From: Sepiola atlantica
Lineage: Eukaryota > Mollusca > Cephalopoda > Sepiida > Sepiolidae
Reading direction: 5' to 3'
DNA length: 64,000 bases
Assembly: GCA_963556195.1 (NCBI GenBank)
Contig: OY744517.1
Coordinates: forward strand, 142,917,847 to 142,981,846
Under the pieces are notes generated by a model. The model was not told the DNA's origin. It did not search any database and worked only from the letters and a program-made list of their open reading frames with translations. Shown here in pieces: positions 46,495-57,319 of the stretch; position 1 is the stretch's first letter, and the number at the start of each line of letters is the position of its first letter. The translations under genes and the position numbers were made by a program.

Positions 46495-46735
46495 GTACAT
46501 ATATATGTCTGTATATATATACATATATATGCATTATATATACATATATATGTATATATGTATTATATATATATATATATACGTATGGTAGGTTTTACGC
46601 ACGTATTGCTATCGCGTACTAAGTGCCGATGCTTCGGTGTGTGTGCGCGTATGAGTGTATGTATACGTCAGTCTGCGTGCGTTCTCATATTCGACCCACC
46701 GATCTGTTCTTTTCTTCCAGCTGTCGAGTAGCCTG

Positions 46736-46748
46736 GTTGCCAGGCAAC
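46736..46748. promoter_or_regulatory. RFX-type X-box palindrome
   Basis: The site reads GTTGCCAGGCAAC, both half-sites matching the RFX consensus GTNRCC / RGYAAC. RFX factors bind such sites in promoters of ciliary and other genes. Binding here is inferred from the motif only. Confidence 0.55.
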
Positions 46749-46753
46749 AGTTA

Positions 46754-46761
46754 TGACGTCA
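46754..46761. promoter_or_regulatory. CRE palindrome (CREB/ATF site)
   Basis: The site is a perfect TGACGTCA, 5 bp after the X-box. Adjacent RFX and CREB sites cooperate in known X1/X2-type promoters; that cooperation is inferred here. Confidence 0.5.
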
Positions 46762-47166
46762 ATCAGAGCTCTACAGTCTACAGTTTGCATGGTATCACTT
46801 AGCGGAGAACCGGGAGTGTTGTGTATGCGCATGGTTCTGAGAATATAGGTACGTTTAACTATAACTATTGTATGAATATGAGAATGCGCGACCGTTTGTC
46901 TGCAGCAGACACACACACCCACACACATGTATATAGGTATAAAAATAAACTTATATTCATATACATTATTTGCGCATATACAACCATCATATACGGTGTA
47001 TCTATATTTACATGTATATATTCTGAGAATAAACTTACGTTTACTTATATCCTGAGTAGAGTATGTATATGATAGCATAGGAGTGTGTATCTGCAACACA
47101 CACGTACACACGCGCGCACAAGCACACAGACGAATGTGTAGGATCGGCCCACGTGAAAATCATAAA

Positions 47167-47344
47167 CAATAAAATAAAGAAATCTGTGACTCAGTCTTGT
47201 TGATTAGTTTTGGTCTGGTACTTGTTTGACCATTTGGAAGTGACTATTCCATTTTATTGAACAGAATATACTGATACTTTCTCCTAAATGTCCAACCAAG
47301 ACTAATCAACAAAATAGTGAGTCGCAGATTTATGTATTTTATTG
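47167..47344. mobile_element. 178-bp inverted-repeat MITE
   Basis: Terminal inverted repeats of about 53 bp: the left end reads CAATAAAATAAAGAAATCTG, TGACTC, GTTGATTAGTTTTGGT; the right end reversed reads CAATAAAATACATAAATCTG, CGACTC, GTTGATTAGTCTTGGT. The unpaired centre is about 70 bp. No ORF. Confidence 0.6.
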
Positions 47345-47392
47345 TTTTTGATCTTTTCGTAAACCAATTCTACACAATTATTCATGCACGAA

Positions 47393-47395
<3 letters not shown>

Positions 47396-47463
<68 letters not shown>
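47396..47463. repeat. (TC)n(TA)n compound microsatellite
   Basis: TC to 47432, then TA. Confidence 0.95.
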
Positions 47464-47466
<3 letters not shown>

Positions 47467-47805
47467 CATCATATAAATCTCAGTAAATGTAGGGAACAAC
47501 TTTAATAAATTCATTTAAAAGACAGTTTTTATTTGGATACAATTGTTTCGGCCTACCTAAATCACATACGTAGACATGATATATGATCTTCAGAGTATAT
47601 AAAACATCAATCTTTCGTGAGAAGATTATTCGTCATTTCTCATAAAAAGTTGACTCTCCAGCGTGAATGAATTTGTGAAGATTGTCCCGAACATTTATTC
47701 ATATTTACATATTTACAAAACATTATTAGAGCAAAGTTCTGTAGTATTACGCTATAAAAAAACCGTTGTGTTATAAAAATGTATATCTATAAACTTTCAA
47801 TATAA

Positions 47806-47806
<1 letters not shown>

Positions 47807-47865
<59 letters not shown>
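47807..47865. repeat. (CA)n(TA)n compound microsatellite
   Basis: CA to 47841, then TA. Confidence 0.95.
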
Positions 47866-47869
<4 letters not shown>

Positions 47870-48446
47870 TATTCAAGGACATCATAAAAGAATGTTTTTA
47901 TAAATATAATTTCTGTGGTATCATGAAAAAGTTCATAATACGATAAACTATGCTCAATATTGGGAATTAACCATAGATATGATTAAATGAGAGTGAAAAT
48001 AACCAAATATATTGTTAAATACTTGTATATTTATTTTCATATTTTCTTAGTGATTCCTTAAAATCTAGATTTTTCAAAGAAAAATATTTTTCTCTTCAGA
48101 AGGTATAACCAACTTTTGAAAGGAAAATATAAACGTTATATCGAAAGTCTGATAAGTAATGACCGTAATAATTCTAAGTAAAATACAATAAAAGTTTGAA
48201 AATGGTTTTTGCTTAGGCGTCCACAAATCAACGGTTGTATTGTAAGATATGGTCGATCATATGAGTATTAATCTGTGCGAAGAATATTCAGATGTCCAAA
48301 TATCCAAACGTAGGATAAAATAAAATAAAAATAGAATGAAATAAAAGTCCAGGAAAGTAGAAGTTTTTACTGTACAAAAATTATACATATTCTAGTATTT
48401 CGATCCTTTCATACATATTCATGGACTTTTATTTTATTTCATTTAC

Positions 48447-48455
48447 ACCCCCCCC

Positions 48456-48500
<45 letters not shown>
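48447..48500. repeat. C9(AC)n(AT)n compound array
   Basis: A short C run, AC, then AT. Confidence 0.9.
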
Positions 48501-48501
<1 letters not shown>

Positions 48502-48634
48502 CCATGGAAATAAAATTAATCCATAGGAAGTTAACAACTAATTAATAATGCTAAGCAAAGTAATAAACGCTGTAATCACCAATAAAAACCATGATATAAA
48601 ATACATTGAAATATTTAGGTGATAAAACCCATAC

Positions 48635-48735
48635 ATATTTCTAGGCAAGGCGTCATAGTCCAGGTTCGATCCTTGTCTAAGTTAGCCATGCTGATAACGG
48701 CTGTGAGCCAGAAACACGTCTCCATTGAATTACTT
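48635..48735 (+). mobile_element. tRNA-SINE-like fragment with B-box
   Basis: GGTTCGATCC (48662-48671) is a perfect B-box, preceded by a possible degraded A-box (GGCAAGGCGTCATAG) and followed by GTCTAAGTTAGCCATGCTGA and TAACGGCTGTGAGCC. It is a weak call because no second copy is in the window. Confidence 0.35.
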
Positions 48736-49044
48736 ATATGTACGTATAAATTAATTAAAAAAATATATAAACAAAAATACGTCCTATAAAGTAAAGGCCG
48801 ACTAATAATGCAATCTTCTGCATTAATATGTATCGCTTAGGAAGTGAACAACTAATTAATACTACAAAGAAATGTAAAGAACGCTACAATCACCAATAAA
48901 CAAAAATTACATAAAAATACATTTATATATAAGGAGACAGGGAGAGAAAGGGGGTAGATAAAGAGATATATTTACAGATAAAAAAGGTTTATTTAACATC
49001 CAAATATACTTTTGTATGTATATATTTGTACATATACACTCCAC

Positions 49045-49048
<4 letters not shown>

Positions 49049-49090
<42 letters not shown>
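49049..49090. repeat. (TA)n microsatellite
   Basis: About 42 bp. Confidence 0.95.
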
Positions 49091-49093
<3 letters not shown>

Positions 49094-50439
49094 ATATTTA
49101 CATATTTATTACATATACCACTATGTGATGAGGTTTAGATTAGTCATCGATGCCAGCGGTTTATCGAGTTATCGGAAATCTTGCTCTCTGGGAAAAGATA
49201 CCACGTTAACTCCGTTTATCAGTAAATGGTCTATTGGGGACTACTCAGAACTAATAGTACTCTTTACTGATTTGAAGTCAGAAAAGGTAGATTTAAAAAT
49301 AAAACCGGATAAAATATAATTAATTTCAAGTAAGCTTAAATAATACTGAGGTGATTAAAATAATTAAAAAAGAAATAAATAATAATTTAATAAAGTTAAG
49401 ACGCTAAAAGTTTTAATATATAAAGAAATACTTAATATTTAAATAAACATTGATTTTTCGAGGTAGAAGTTGTAAAATAAGTTGGAATTATATTAATAAA
49501 AAAAAATAAGTATGGTTAAGTTAAACGGGGTTAGTTCCTCTGTCGATCTTCTTGGTCCAGTTTGAAAGCAGATGTTTCCTGCGATATGGACAAATTTTAA
49601 ATACCTCAGGCTGAACATTCAAGTCCGTTCGTAATAAAGAAGTGAACGCCTGTAAAATCCCCAGCTTTTCGGAAGTGCGCAGGGTACATTTCTTAGAATA
49701 TGATTCTTAGTGGTATTATATTTCCCATTTGATTATGTATTAAATGTTATTGTCTTTGAACTCCCATATTTGTCCAGCCAGTGTAGTTTAATACTGCTTG
49801 TCTATGTGCCCAAATGATACACTGTACGCGTAAAATCGCTGTTTATAGTTTCCTCGTGTCATCTCAATCGATGTCACTAATCAGGTTTGACGTGTTTTGC
49901 TTGGCTTCATCAATAACATATTTCATACCACTTTTTCTTTCCAGAGTGACATCATCTCCGGTTCTGCATGTACGTGTGGGGTCTCGGCCTTGTTGTGATC
50001 TTAGATTACATGGATGGTTCACAGGAAGACCTTATTTTTATTAAAATTATATTAAATAATTAATTGTGTTGCGACGGGAAATGCTCCTGTAAGAGAATTA
50101 AGAATAACCTGTCCATATTTGTTCTGACGTTAAGTAATGGGGTGAACCAAAATATTTTCATCTTCCTATTTGTTGAAATTTTTTGGAGGGATGTAGGGAT
50201 GTAATATGTTTGTTCTTTCAGTCCGCTTTCGCAGAAAGTTCTGTTGTAGTAGATATAAAACAGAACACGTATATCCAATCTGTTGCTGCAAAAATGGTTT
50301 TATCACTCTGGAACGAAAATACAGCGTGAAATCCGATTTTTATGACACCTAAATCATAGCAAACACACATAACCCGACTAGTGAAATAGAAAATACTTGA
50401 CTTCTAATGCAATTCTCTAGTAGTATAAACAGTAGATAT

Positions 50440-51010
50440 GTCCTAAGATTGAGTACTGCTGTCACACCTGGCGATATGCTGCTCAGAGTATTTTTTTCCT
50501 GCCTCGACAAAGTAAAGAATCGAATCTGAAATCTAGGGACAATCTCTTATGTTTTCTACAGCCCCTTTCCGCACAGAAAGATCGCTTGTAGTCTCAATAC
50601 TGTTATGTTATGGAAGGTGCTCGACTGAGTTCCAATTTATTGTTCCGCCTTGCAAAACAGTTACAGCAAGAACTCGTCTTTTACCACAACGAAAAAACTT
50701 TCCGTTCTAACTCAATGTGTCTAGCATCAGGCGAGCATTCCATAAACACAGCTTATTTGCAAGTGTTTCACGTCTGTGGAACACATTACTGGAAAACTGC
50801 AGACTACAACATAGTTGCCTTCAAATCTAATGACAACAAATACTTGCCAAAAATTGCCCTTATAAGTAATCACACTTTGTTTATTCCATTAATTATTCTT
50901 AATACTCTCATTATATTTTCTTATTTAAACTTCCATCTCATTAATCTTAATTTGGCCTTAATAGATGATGACTCATCAGTCAAAATGGAGGTGGGTGAGC
51001 TGTCTGACTT
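50440..51010 (+). mobile_element. LINE 3'-end fragment, copy G
   Basis: Broken plus-strand frames read FFSCLDKVKNRI, SFTTTKKLSVL, EHITGKLQTTT and PSNLMTTNTCQKLPL, corresponding step by step to copy D. A local open frame of 135 codons (50610-51017) is only partly in the element's frame. Confidence 0.5.
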
Positions 51011-51019
51011 AAAGTGACT

Positions 51020-51928
51020 GGGTGCAATTATAGGTCTGAAATCATTTTCTATGTTAAGTATCATATTTTTAAATGCTATATGTGGGTGGCTGAATTCTAT
51101 GTTACTGCACTTTAGGTTTTCGTTAGGTTTATGGTAGTGTTTATGTGTGTTGCTATCTCTGTCTAAATACATATGTGGTGAGTCAGGTTAGTATCTACAA
51201 TGGTTTTTAGTCCTAATTTATGTAGGGTTGAAGTTAGCTGATTTCAGAGTTAATGTAATGTCTGCTCGCTCCAGTTTCGAGAAAGTTAGAGTCTATTGTC
51301 GCGGTATAACCCGAAGATGTGATCTGGGAATTTGTCTTAAACCGATTTACGGAGAAAGAATCATACCGAATCACAAATATTAGCGCTATCGTATGTTTCC
51401 ATATCTACATCAAACGAATCCCCCGAGTTCGTTTTTTTTTACTGCCATCGTAAAATAATAGCATTGTTCTCGCATGCAATATGGTCTCTATATATATGAC
51501 GTTTAAGTCTATGTATCTACAGGCGAAGTTAAAGGCTTTATTTGAGATAATCTTCTTATAGTGTGTGTAAAAATCTTTAATGTAAAATTGCGCGACTCTA
51601 CAACTATATCATGGTTTGGTATGCTATAATACCGATCGATTTTTAGATTGTGTATTGACCAAGAGCTGCGAGTCTAATGCTTTAATATTTGTATAATGTT
51701 TAAGTTGATCTACTCGTAAGTCAAGAATTCTAAGACAACACTCATTTTACGTGGCCCCCTTTCTGAGACAGAGGATATAATCCTGTATGAGTTTTATTTT
51801 TCAATTTGTGGTTTCTTTGCTTATTCCAAGCACCGTGGAGTAAATTATTCATTTAATGATAGTACCCACGGAAACATGAGCATCACCGAAAAACAGCGTA
51901 TTATTAATAATAAAATAATAAAGATAAC

Positions 51929-51930
<2 letters not shown>
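51020..51930. other. AT-rich sequence without recognised features
   Basis: Nothing recognised. Confidence 0.35.
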
Positions 51931-51935
<5 letters not shown>

Positions 51936-51959
<24 letters not shown>

Positions 51960-51961
51960 AT
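51936..51961. repeat. (TA)n microsatellite
   Basis: About 26 bp. Confidence 0.9.
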
Positions 51962-52200
51962 CATGATTTTGGGGGGAGTACAAAATGTTAATTATTGCAA
52001 GCATGAAGGGAAGACGAATTTTATCGTTCATGATTAAAAGTTAATCAAGAAAAAAAAGCCAGCCGACCGGTTTCGCCCTCTCTTAACAATAGCTGTATCG
52101 AGGGATTTTAAAAAAACGAGGGATTTAAAAAAAGTGGGTGAAAAGAGAGAGTACAGAAAATAGAATAGCGTTATGGTATATGTACAATAGAGGATGAATC

Positions 52201-52482
52201 TTAAAAACTGATCACATCTAGTCCTAATAGACATTCCCTTTGTTTACAAAGGGACGAACGTTTAAGACGAACGTGGATCGTCTCCAAGATTTTTAGATGG
52301 TATAATGAGTGAGCATGACTGAGATGAGTGAAGGAATTCATGCTAAAATTCCTAGCGCACGGCTGGTTTTTAAGTAAATGGTCTGTAATGGAAGACCCGT
52401 ATGTGTTATTTTGAACGTCCGTTGACGGGAAGGTTCCATTCCTAATCCTACTCGGAATGTGTTGTTGGGCTCTACTATCCAA
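52201..52482 (-). pseudogene. Penelope-like element C-terminal endonuclease fragment
   Basis: A 93-codon open stretch contains TQQHIPSRIRNG-like residues (here AQQHIPSRIRNG), then SSITDHLLKNQPCA, SLYHLKILETIHVRLK and a final LCKQRECLLGL. The order H-R, HLLKNxxC, L-x-ILE-x-I, LCKQ is typical of the end of Penelope-type GIY-YIG domains, where the E of ILE is the metal-binding glutamate. The YIG part is missing. About 90-130 bp downstream on the same strand is a GAAACCGGTC string inside hammerhead-like context (52060-52110). It seems to be a different subfamily from the copy at 61633. Confidence 0.6.
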
Positions 52483-52727
52483 TCTTAACGTCGTCCTATC
52501 GACGTAGTCAGCACTGCAACTACATTTAAAATGATAAATTACATTATTTTTATGGTGTGTGGGGGGGGGGGGTCAAACGTCTTAACGAGAGGACACCAAT
52601 AAAGGATTTGTAAAAAACACAACACACACATTCGAAGAAAAATAGCAATTTTCAACTGCTGAGCTGATTTGCTTTGCGAATTTCTCACTTACTGTGTCTA
52701 ACCAAGTTAAACGAATGTAAATCAGAC

Positions 52728-52731
<4 letters not shown>

Positions 52732-52780
<49 letters not shown>
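52732..52780. repeat. (TA)n microsatellite
   Basis: About 49 bp. Confidence 0.95.
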
Positions 52781-52782
<2 letters not shown>

Positions 52783-53070
52783 CATATGCTTCATTAAATG
52801 TTATCAACAATATCTGTCTACATATTTTTGTCCTGGTCCGTTGTAATTTACTAATGAATTTTCTTATCACCCCTATAAATATCCTAGTACCATTGATCTT
52901 TACTGATAACCACCCCTGATGATTGATCCTGGCGGATCAGAAAGTACTCGGGTAAATAGCGATTATGGTGGATACATCGGCGAGTTTTCGCCAGAAACAA
53001 GAAAATCCACGAGGAAATTGGAACGAATCAGGACAAAAATATCTAGACAGAATTTGTCTATAGTCTTTAA

Positions 53071-53071
<1 letters not shown>

Positions 53072-53117
<46 letters not shown>
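53072..53117. repeat. (AT)n microsatellite
   Basis: About 46 bp. Confidence 0.95.
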
Positions 53118-53120
<3 letters not shown>

Positions 53121-53839
53121 TACGTCTGTGTGTGTGTTATGTATGAGTTAGTGTTAGTGTTAAAATAAGCTGTATCTCCTCTGAGATTAATCGTATTGTC
53201 TTGATCCTCTGTGGCTTGTATAGATGCTGTAAGCTCGGTAATAAAACCGACAACTAAGTTGGAAATTCCAGATTAACACCGCTATACACTGTTGGTGGCT
53301 GTTGTAGAACGCCGCTTGGCAACAGTTGTTTTTAACATAGCCATTTTCTAATTCACGGACGATATTGGACCCGTTCTCAGCATCTTTACCGGGCTGAGAA
53401 GGTTTCGTAAATATTGATATTCATTGGTACATAACACACATTTGTTTATTTCAAGGTGTCATTTTTGGCTGTAAGCAACGGAGGTATTCCCTCTCTCTTT
53501 ATTTCTCCTCTTTCTCACACACATAACTATGATAATTACATGCGTTGTGTATATGTCAATATATGTACAACCTAAACAAAATCAGGCCTGTTTTCCAGCA
53601 TTCAGAATGTGTTGTTCGCTGGCTTGTTTCACACCAGCTGAGAATACGCCATTGGCATCGTTTATTGTGAGCTTTGCTTATTTTTTAAAGTTTTCAAAAT
53701 CATTAGAGTAGATTAAGACTTCAAGAGAAGAAGACAAAATTGCGTTAGTTTTTCAGTTCTAAACAAAAGAAATGTTATGAACATGGCATAAAACAGCTTA
53801 TTGACAGATGACAAGAGGACATAACAAAGAATATTTACT

Positions 53840-54064
53840 ATATTCTTTATTGTGATGACGTTAGACCTCGCACCAAAAGTTATCCTGGAAAAATATAACT
53901 GTGAAATAATACATCACTCACAATATTCTCCGAACCTAGCATCAACAGATTACTCTCCTTTTCTGGTCGGTTTAACAGCATTCATTCAGAAGGATTGGTT
54001 CGCCAACGGGTTTCACACCAGTTTAGGATACGTCGTTGGCATTATTCTGGAAAAGATAGACTGA
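53840..54064 (+). pseudogene. mariner-type transposase C-terminal fragment
   Basis: The frame reads KVILEKYNCEIIHHSQYSPN then LASTDYSPFLVGL. This corresponds to the mariner block LLEKYxWEVLxHPPYSPDLAPSDYHLF; the D of STDY is the third catalytic acidic residue. Upstream (DDVRP, in another frame) is a trace of the DNARPH block. It is too short to function. It is not contiguous with the N-terminal fragment at 44110 and is in the opposite orientation. Confidence 0.6.
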
Positions 54065-54479
54065 CTCGCTGGTGAACAGACCTTTTTATTGTCGGAATAA
54101 GGTAAGTTCAAATTGGTTCTAGCATGTGAAACCTCCCAGGCATTACCTCCTACTGTATAAGGTAGGTGGTTTACTACTTCCCAGGAATGTCGATGGAGAC
54201 ATTCTTTGATATCCGACCAGAGTGCCCCCTCTATCCTCAGGGGGGGGGGGGCTGCTATTCCCCGCTATCCGGTCTTGTACAACATTGTGCTGCAGTCGGA
54301 AGCAAGTGAATCTAACCTTAAAGCCGCTCCTGGTCCGGATTTTATAGCTTTGCCAACAGAGGGCGACTTGAGCTTTCGGCCTATATTACCATACGATGGT
54401 CATTGTATCTCTGGGGACAATGACCACCATCTGATAGGGTATCTGCTCTAAAAGGTGTTTAAAATGACGTAAGGGTTGT

Positions 54480-55260
54480 GCAATTACCTACCATAATTCT
54501 GATTCAACATTTCTTAAGTCCAGTTACAAGGAGAAATTAAATACAACGCAGGTAATGCTGGAGTAAGCGGAGAAGGACCAGTCTTATTTGGGAGCTTTAC
54601 TAATCCTAGAATAGTTACCATACTTTAGAGTTTAGTGTACCCTAATTTTCTACCAATAGCGAAGGGGGTATATGACTCTACTAAAAACTGTAACCCGTTA
54701 CGTCACCCATTCAGCTCGTATTAGATTGTTTGAATCATAAAAAATCTGAGTTTACAAAGCCCGTTAAATATAAAGAAATGCACAGAAAACAACGCCAAAT
54801 TAGTCGCTGTCTGTTCGCTATCTCTCCCTCGTTCTCTCATCCCTTCCCTCTTTCCCTCTTTCTCTACCCTTCTCTCACTTTTCACTCTTTCCATATCGGC
54901 TACGAATAAATAGTCTTACTACTGTGGTGTCATTACCTTTTATTTATAATGTTCTATTCCAATATGTTCATTATTTAATTTCTTTATTACAGTCGATCAC
55001 ATAACTAGTACTACACTAATATAAACGGTATAAAATTAGAGCGATGGCCAAACTAGATGCATTGAGAGAGTGTGAAAGTGATAGATAGAAACGTAATAAG
55101 AGATTAGTCAATTGGTGAGTTAATTGCAAATTACGATAAATTAAGACAATTAAAACGAACTTTTTCAATCATAATCTTCCAAGATCAAGCAGTATTTTAG
55201 CATGGAAACACAGGAAAACAAAGTTTGATTACCTCAGCTTTAGTATAATAATTGATTACT
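54480..55260. other. AT-rich sequence without recognised features
   Basis: It contains a pyrimidine-rich patch (54825-54895). No other signal. Confidence 0.35.
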
Positions 55261-55600
55261 TTAGGGGCTTACTCTCGTATACTGTGAATACAAAAACAAT
55301 ATAAAACTAAATCCAAAAGCTAGAGGTTTACGGTAGTAATGAAAGCCGCATCGGTATTTCATGTGGGCAGTCAAGCGTGACCGTCTTAGTTCTATCAGTC
55401 CCGCAAGACGTTTCAGTGCTAAGTAGAGGGCGCGCACTTCAGCAACGGGCCTGGTTGTTCGCTCGTCTGCAACGGATTCGCATCCACGGTCGTTGATATA
55501 TCCTAGGTGGTACATGTAACGGCGTAGGTAACACTTTTCGGTTCTCAAACGACTGCGTCCTATCCCGTCAGAGCAAGAGAGGTCGAGGCGGGTGGTTGGG
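55261..55600 (-). other. Unrecognised GC-richer open reading frame
   Basis: A minus-strand frame stays open from just after a TGA near 55605 to a stop at 55261 (about 112 codons) and reads Arg/Leu-rich residues such as TRPVAEVRALYLALKRLAGL. The block (55330-55720) is noticeably more GC-rich than its surroundings. No known domain was recognised, no convincing acceptor lies before it, and there is no Met start apart from a possible internal one. It could be an old exon, a processed pseudogene or a transposon piece. Confidence 0.25.
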
Positions 55601-55765
55601 ATTCACCAGGGCACTGGAGGTATTAATGTGGAACGCCGCTATGCATGGACCAACGATTCTGCAATCCACGCTTGGCGCACCAGGAAGCGCAATTTTTCTT
55701 TACTATGCAGTAATGAGATTGTGGACGGGTTTCTGTTTTTAATGGCGAGTGGCTGGAGCTGCTGC

Positions 55766-55767
55766 TG

Positions 55768-55815
<48 letters not shown>

Positions 55816-55824
55816 GTAGTAGTA
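55766..55824. repeat. (CTA)n array, tail of the U2-headed SINE
   Basis: CTA to 55815, then TAGTAGTAG; on minus it follows the SINE body. Confidence 0.9.
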
Positions 55825-55837
55825 TTGATTTACTCCT

Positions 55838-56108
55838 CTCCAGGAGTTAGGCACAAGGCCAGATTTTATCTTACTCCCACAAGTAAGATGTGACCCGGTA
55901 GAGGCGCCTCAGACAGTAAGCAATAAACTTACTCCTCCCCAAAGAGGGGAGGCAAAGCCTGGGAAGGTGGACCTCCCAGAACTGCATAGGACAGACCCAT
56001 TGACCGGCTTAAATCAAGACCCGAAGGCCAAGACAACACCAGTATGGGGTGCAGTATCCATCGGAACAGATACTACACTTTGATCTTAGCCAAAAGGCTA
56101 AGAAAGTA
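55838..56108 (-). mobile_element. U2-snRNA-headed SINE with (TAG)n tail
   Basis: Reading minus from 56108, the first about 45 bases are CTTTCTTAGCCTTTTGGC, TAAGATCAAAGTGTAGTATC, TGTTC, nearly identical to the 5' end of U2 snRNA. After that the sequence departs from U2 into a GC-richer body of about 220 bp, then a (TAG)n array (plus CTA, 55766-55816). A short RNA-gene head, an unrelated body and a simple-repeat tail make a SINE more likely than a U2 pseudogene. Body-only relatives are at 56218-56370 and 45862-46080. Confidence 0.65.
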
Positions 56109-56217
56109 GTAGTAATGCTGTTTATACATTAAAGTGTTCAATATATTTTTTTAAATAAAATAGAGCAAGATAATATAAATAATGAAAAGAATGATAATTA
56201 TAACACATGAATATTAT

Positions 56218-56370
56218 CATAGTCTCCCCACAAGGGAAGAGTTAGACACAAAGTCGGTTTTCATGTGGGGAAAATCCAGAACTCAAAATAGGTACTCTAC
56301 ATTAGAACCAAAAATTTAAAAAAATGCATCAGTCTAGAAGGAAATAACAATTTGATCCCAGCCTAAATAT
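56218..56370 (-). mobile_element. Tail-side fragment of the U2-headed SINE family
   Basis: The string CTCCCCACAAGGGAAGAG, then TTAGACACAAAGTCGGTTTT, matches the tail-side end of the full element at 55838 (GGAGTTAGGCACAAGGCCAG). It lies 110 bp beyond that element's head in the same orientation. Confidence 0.45.
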
Positions 56371-56375
56371 GTTAT

Positions 56376-56990
56376 TCAATAGGTTTCCCGGTCGTCGTCT
56401 TCTTCTTCTTCTTCTTCTTCTTCTTCTTCTTCTTCTTCTTCTTCTTTCTGTGCCTTCGGAGCACATGGTGATACGACAATTTCCCATTTCTTCACATATT
56501 TCTTTACATTAACATTGAACTCTGCAAGATCGTTCAAGCTGAACTGGTTGAGTAGTAGGGGGCAGCCAATGCAGTGCTTAATCGTATGGTCTTCCTGGCT
56601 ACATTCGCAGATGATTAGGCCGGGTTTGTAGCCCAATCTAGCAGCCTTTAATCGCCGTATACCCTTTCTCAGGTGGTTGAGTGAATTTCACTGAACTCGC
56701 GATGCTTCTGAACCAGGAGGGATGACTAAAAGAAGAGGATTCCCATTTCAATAGAACGGTCATTCTCTAGATTTCTACTGTAGTTTTGTTTCGTGAAGAT
56801 ATGTTGTTAGGGCCTCTTCATGGCCGAGAAAGATTCTCCTTGGCTTCAGTCGGTTGTGATTTCTACTCGGCTGGTAACCTCTCGTCAAACATCTCAAGGG
56901 ACAATGTTCAAGTTGGTAAGCTTCGTGCAACCAGTGATTAGGCGACACTTGTTGTTCAACGCCGCGTCTATTTGAAGAACACATAGTTAT
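56376..56990 (-). mobile_element. Second LINE family, C-terminal domain, copy 2
   Basis: The minus strand reads RLKPRRIFLGHEEALTTYLH near 56840, then LGYKPGLIICECSQEDHT, IKHCIGCPLLLNQFSLNDLA and EFNVNVKKYVKKWEIV. Apart from substitutions this is residue-for-residue the layout of the element at 30000-30790. It is followed by a (GAA)n array (CTT on plus, 56398-56444), probably a tail or later expansion. Confidence 0.6.
56398..56444. repeat. (CTT)n microsatellite
   Basis: About 47 bp, at the 3' side of the minus-strand LINE at 56376. Confidence 0.95.
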
Positions 56991-57319
56991 TTTCGAACAT
57001 GAATATATGTTTGTTATTTTAATTTCTTACTTAATCAACTATATCGTTTAATGCTTAAACTACTAATATACTAACCCAGAGGCGCGATAAATTATGGACA
57101 AGGTGGGGGTCCGATATAATAATTATTGAGAAATGGTTAATTGCCTGATATTTATTTAAAATAACCCCTTATGAAAATATTTGGAGTTTATTCTTAGAAA
57201 AGATCTGATTTAGTGAAAAGCAGGTACCATGTAATTAAAGTTTTGTTAAATTTTCAAATGATAATTTCTGATAATAATTTTAATATTGATAAGATTATGG
57301 AATCATATTATCTTTTAGA

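Larger units (their letters stand above)
46690..46850. promoter_or_regulatory. Candidate promoter or first-exon block with X-box and CRE
   Basis: A short stretch visibly less AT-rich than its surroundings carries a perfect RFX X-box palindrome, a perfect CRE palindrome 5 bp later, and a TGCGCATG sequence at 46825-46832 resembling half of an NRF1 site. It ends at a strong plus-strand splice-donor-like string, ATAG/GTACGT (donor after 46848). Motif clustering beyond chance in AT-rich DNA suggests a promoter or enhancer. No downstream coding exon was recognised, so the target gene and its direction are unknown. Confidence 0.4.
47870..50430. other. AT-rich sequence, mostly unassigned
   Basis: Aside from the SINE-like fragment and short arrays listed separately, there is an inverted repeat around AATGAAATAAAAGTCC (48330-48445). 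No coding domain was recognised, including the 97-codon ORF at 49026. Confidence 0.35.

Noticed and set aside
46668..47111. 147-codon minus ORF
   Set aside because: Low-complexity Tyr/Thr/Cys-rich translation of CA-rich and AT-rich DNA overlapping the X-box block; no domain recognised.
56060..56108. Functional U2 snRNA gene
   Set aside because: Only the first about 45 bases match; the Sm site and 3' stem-loops are absent.
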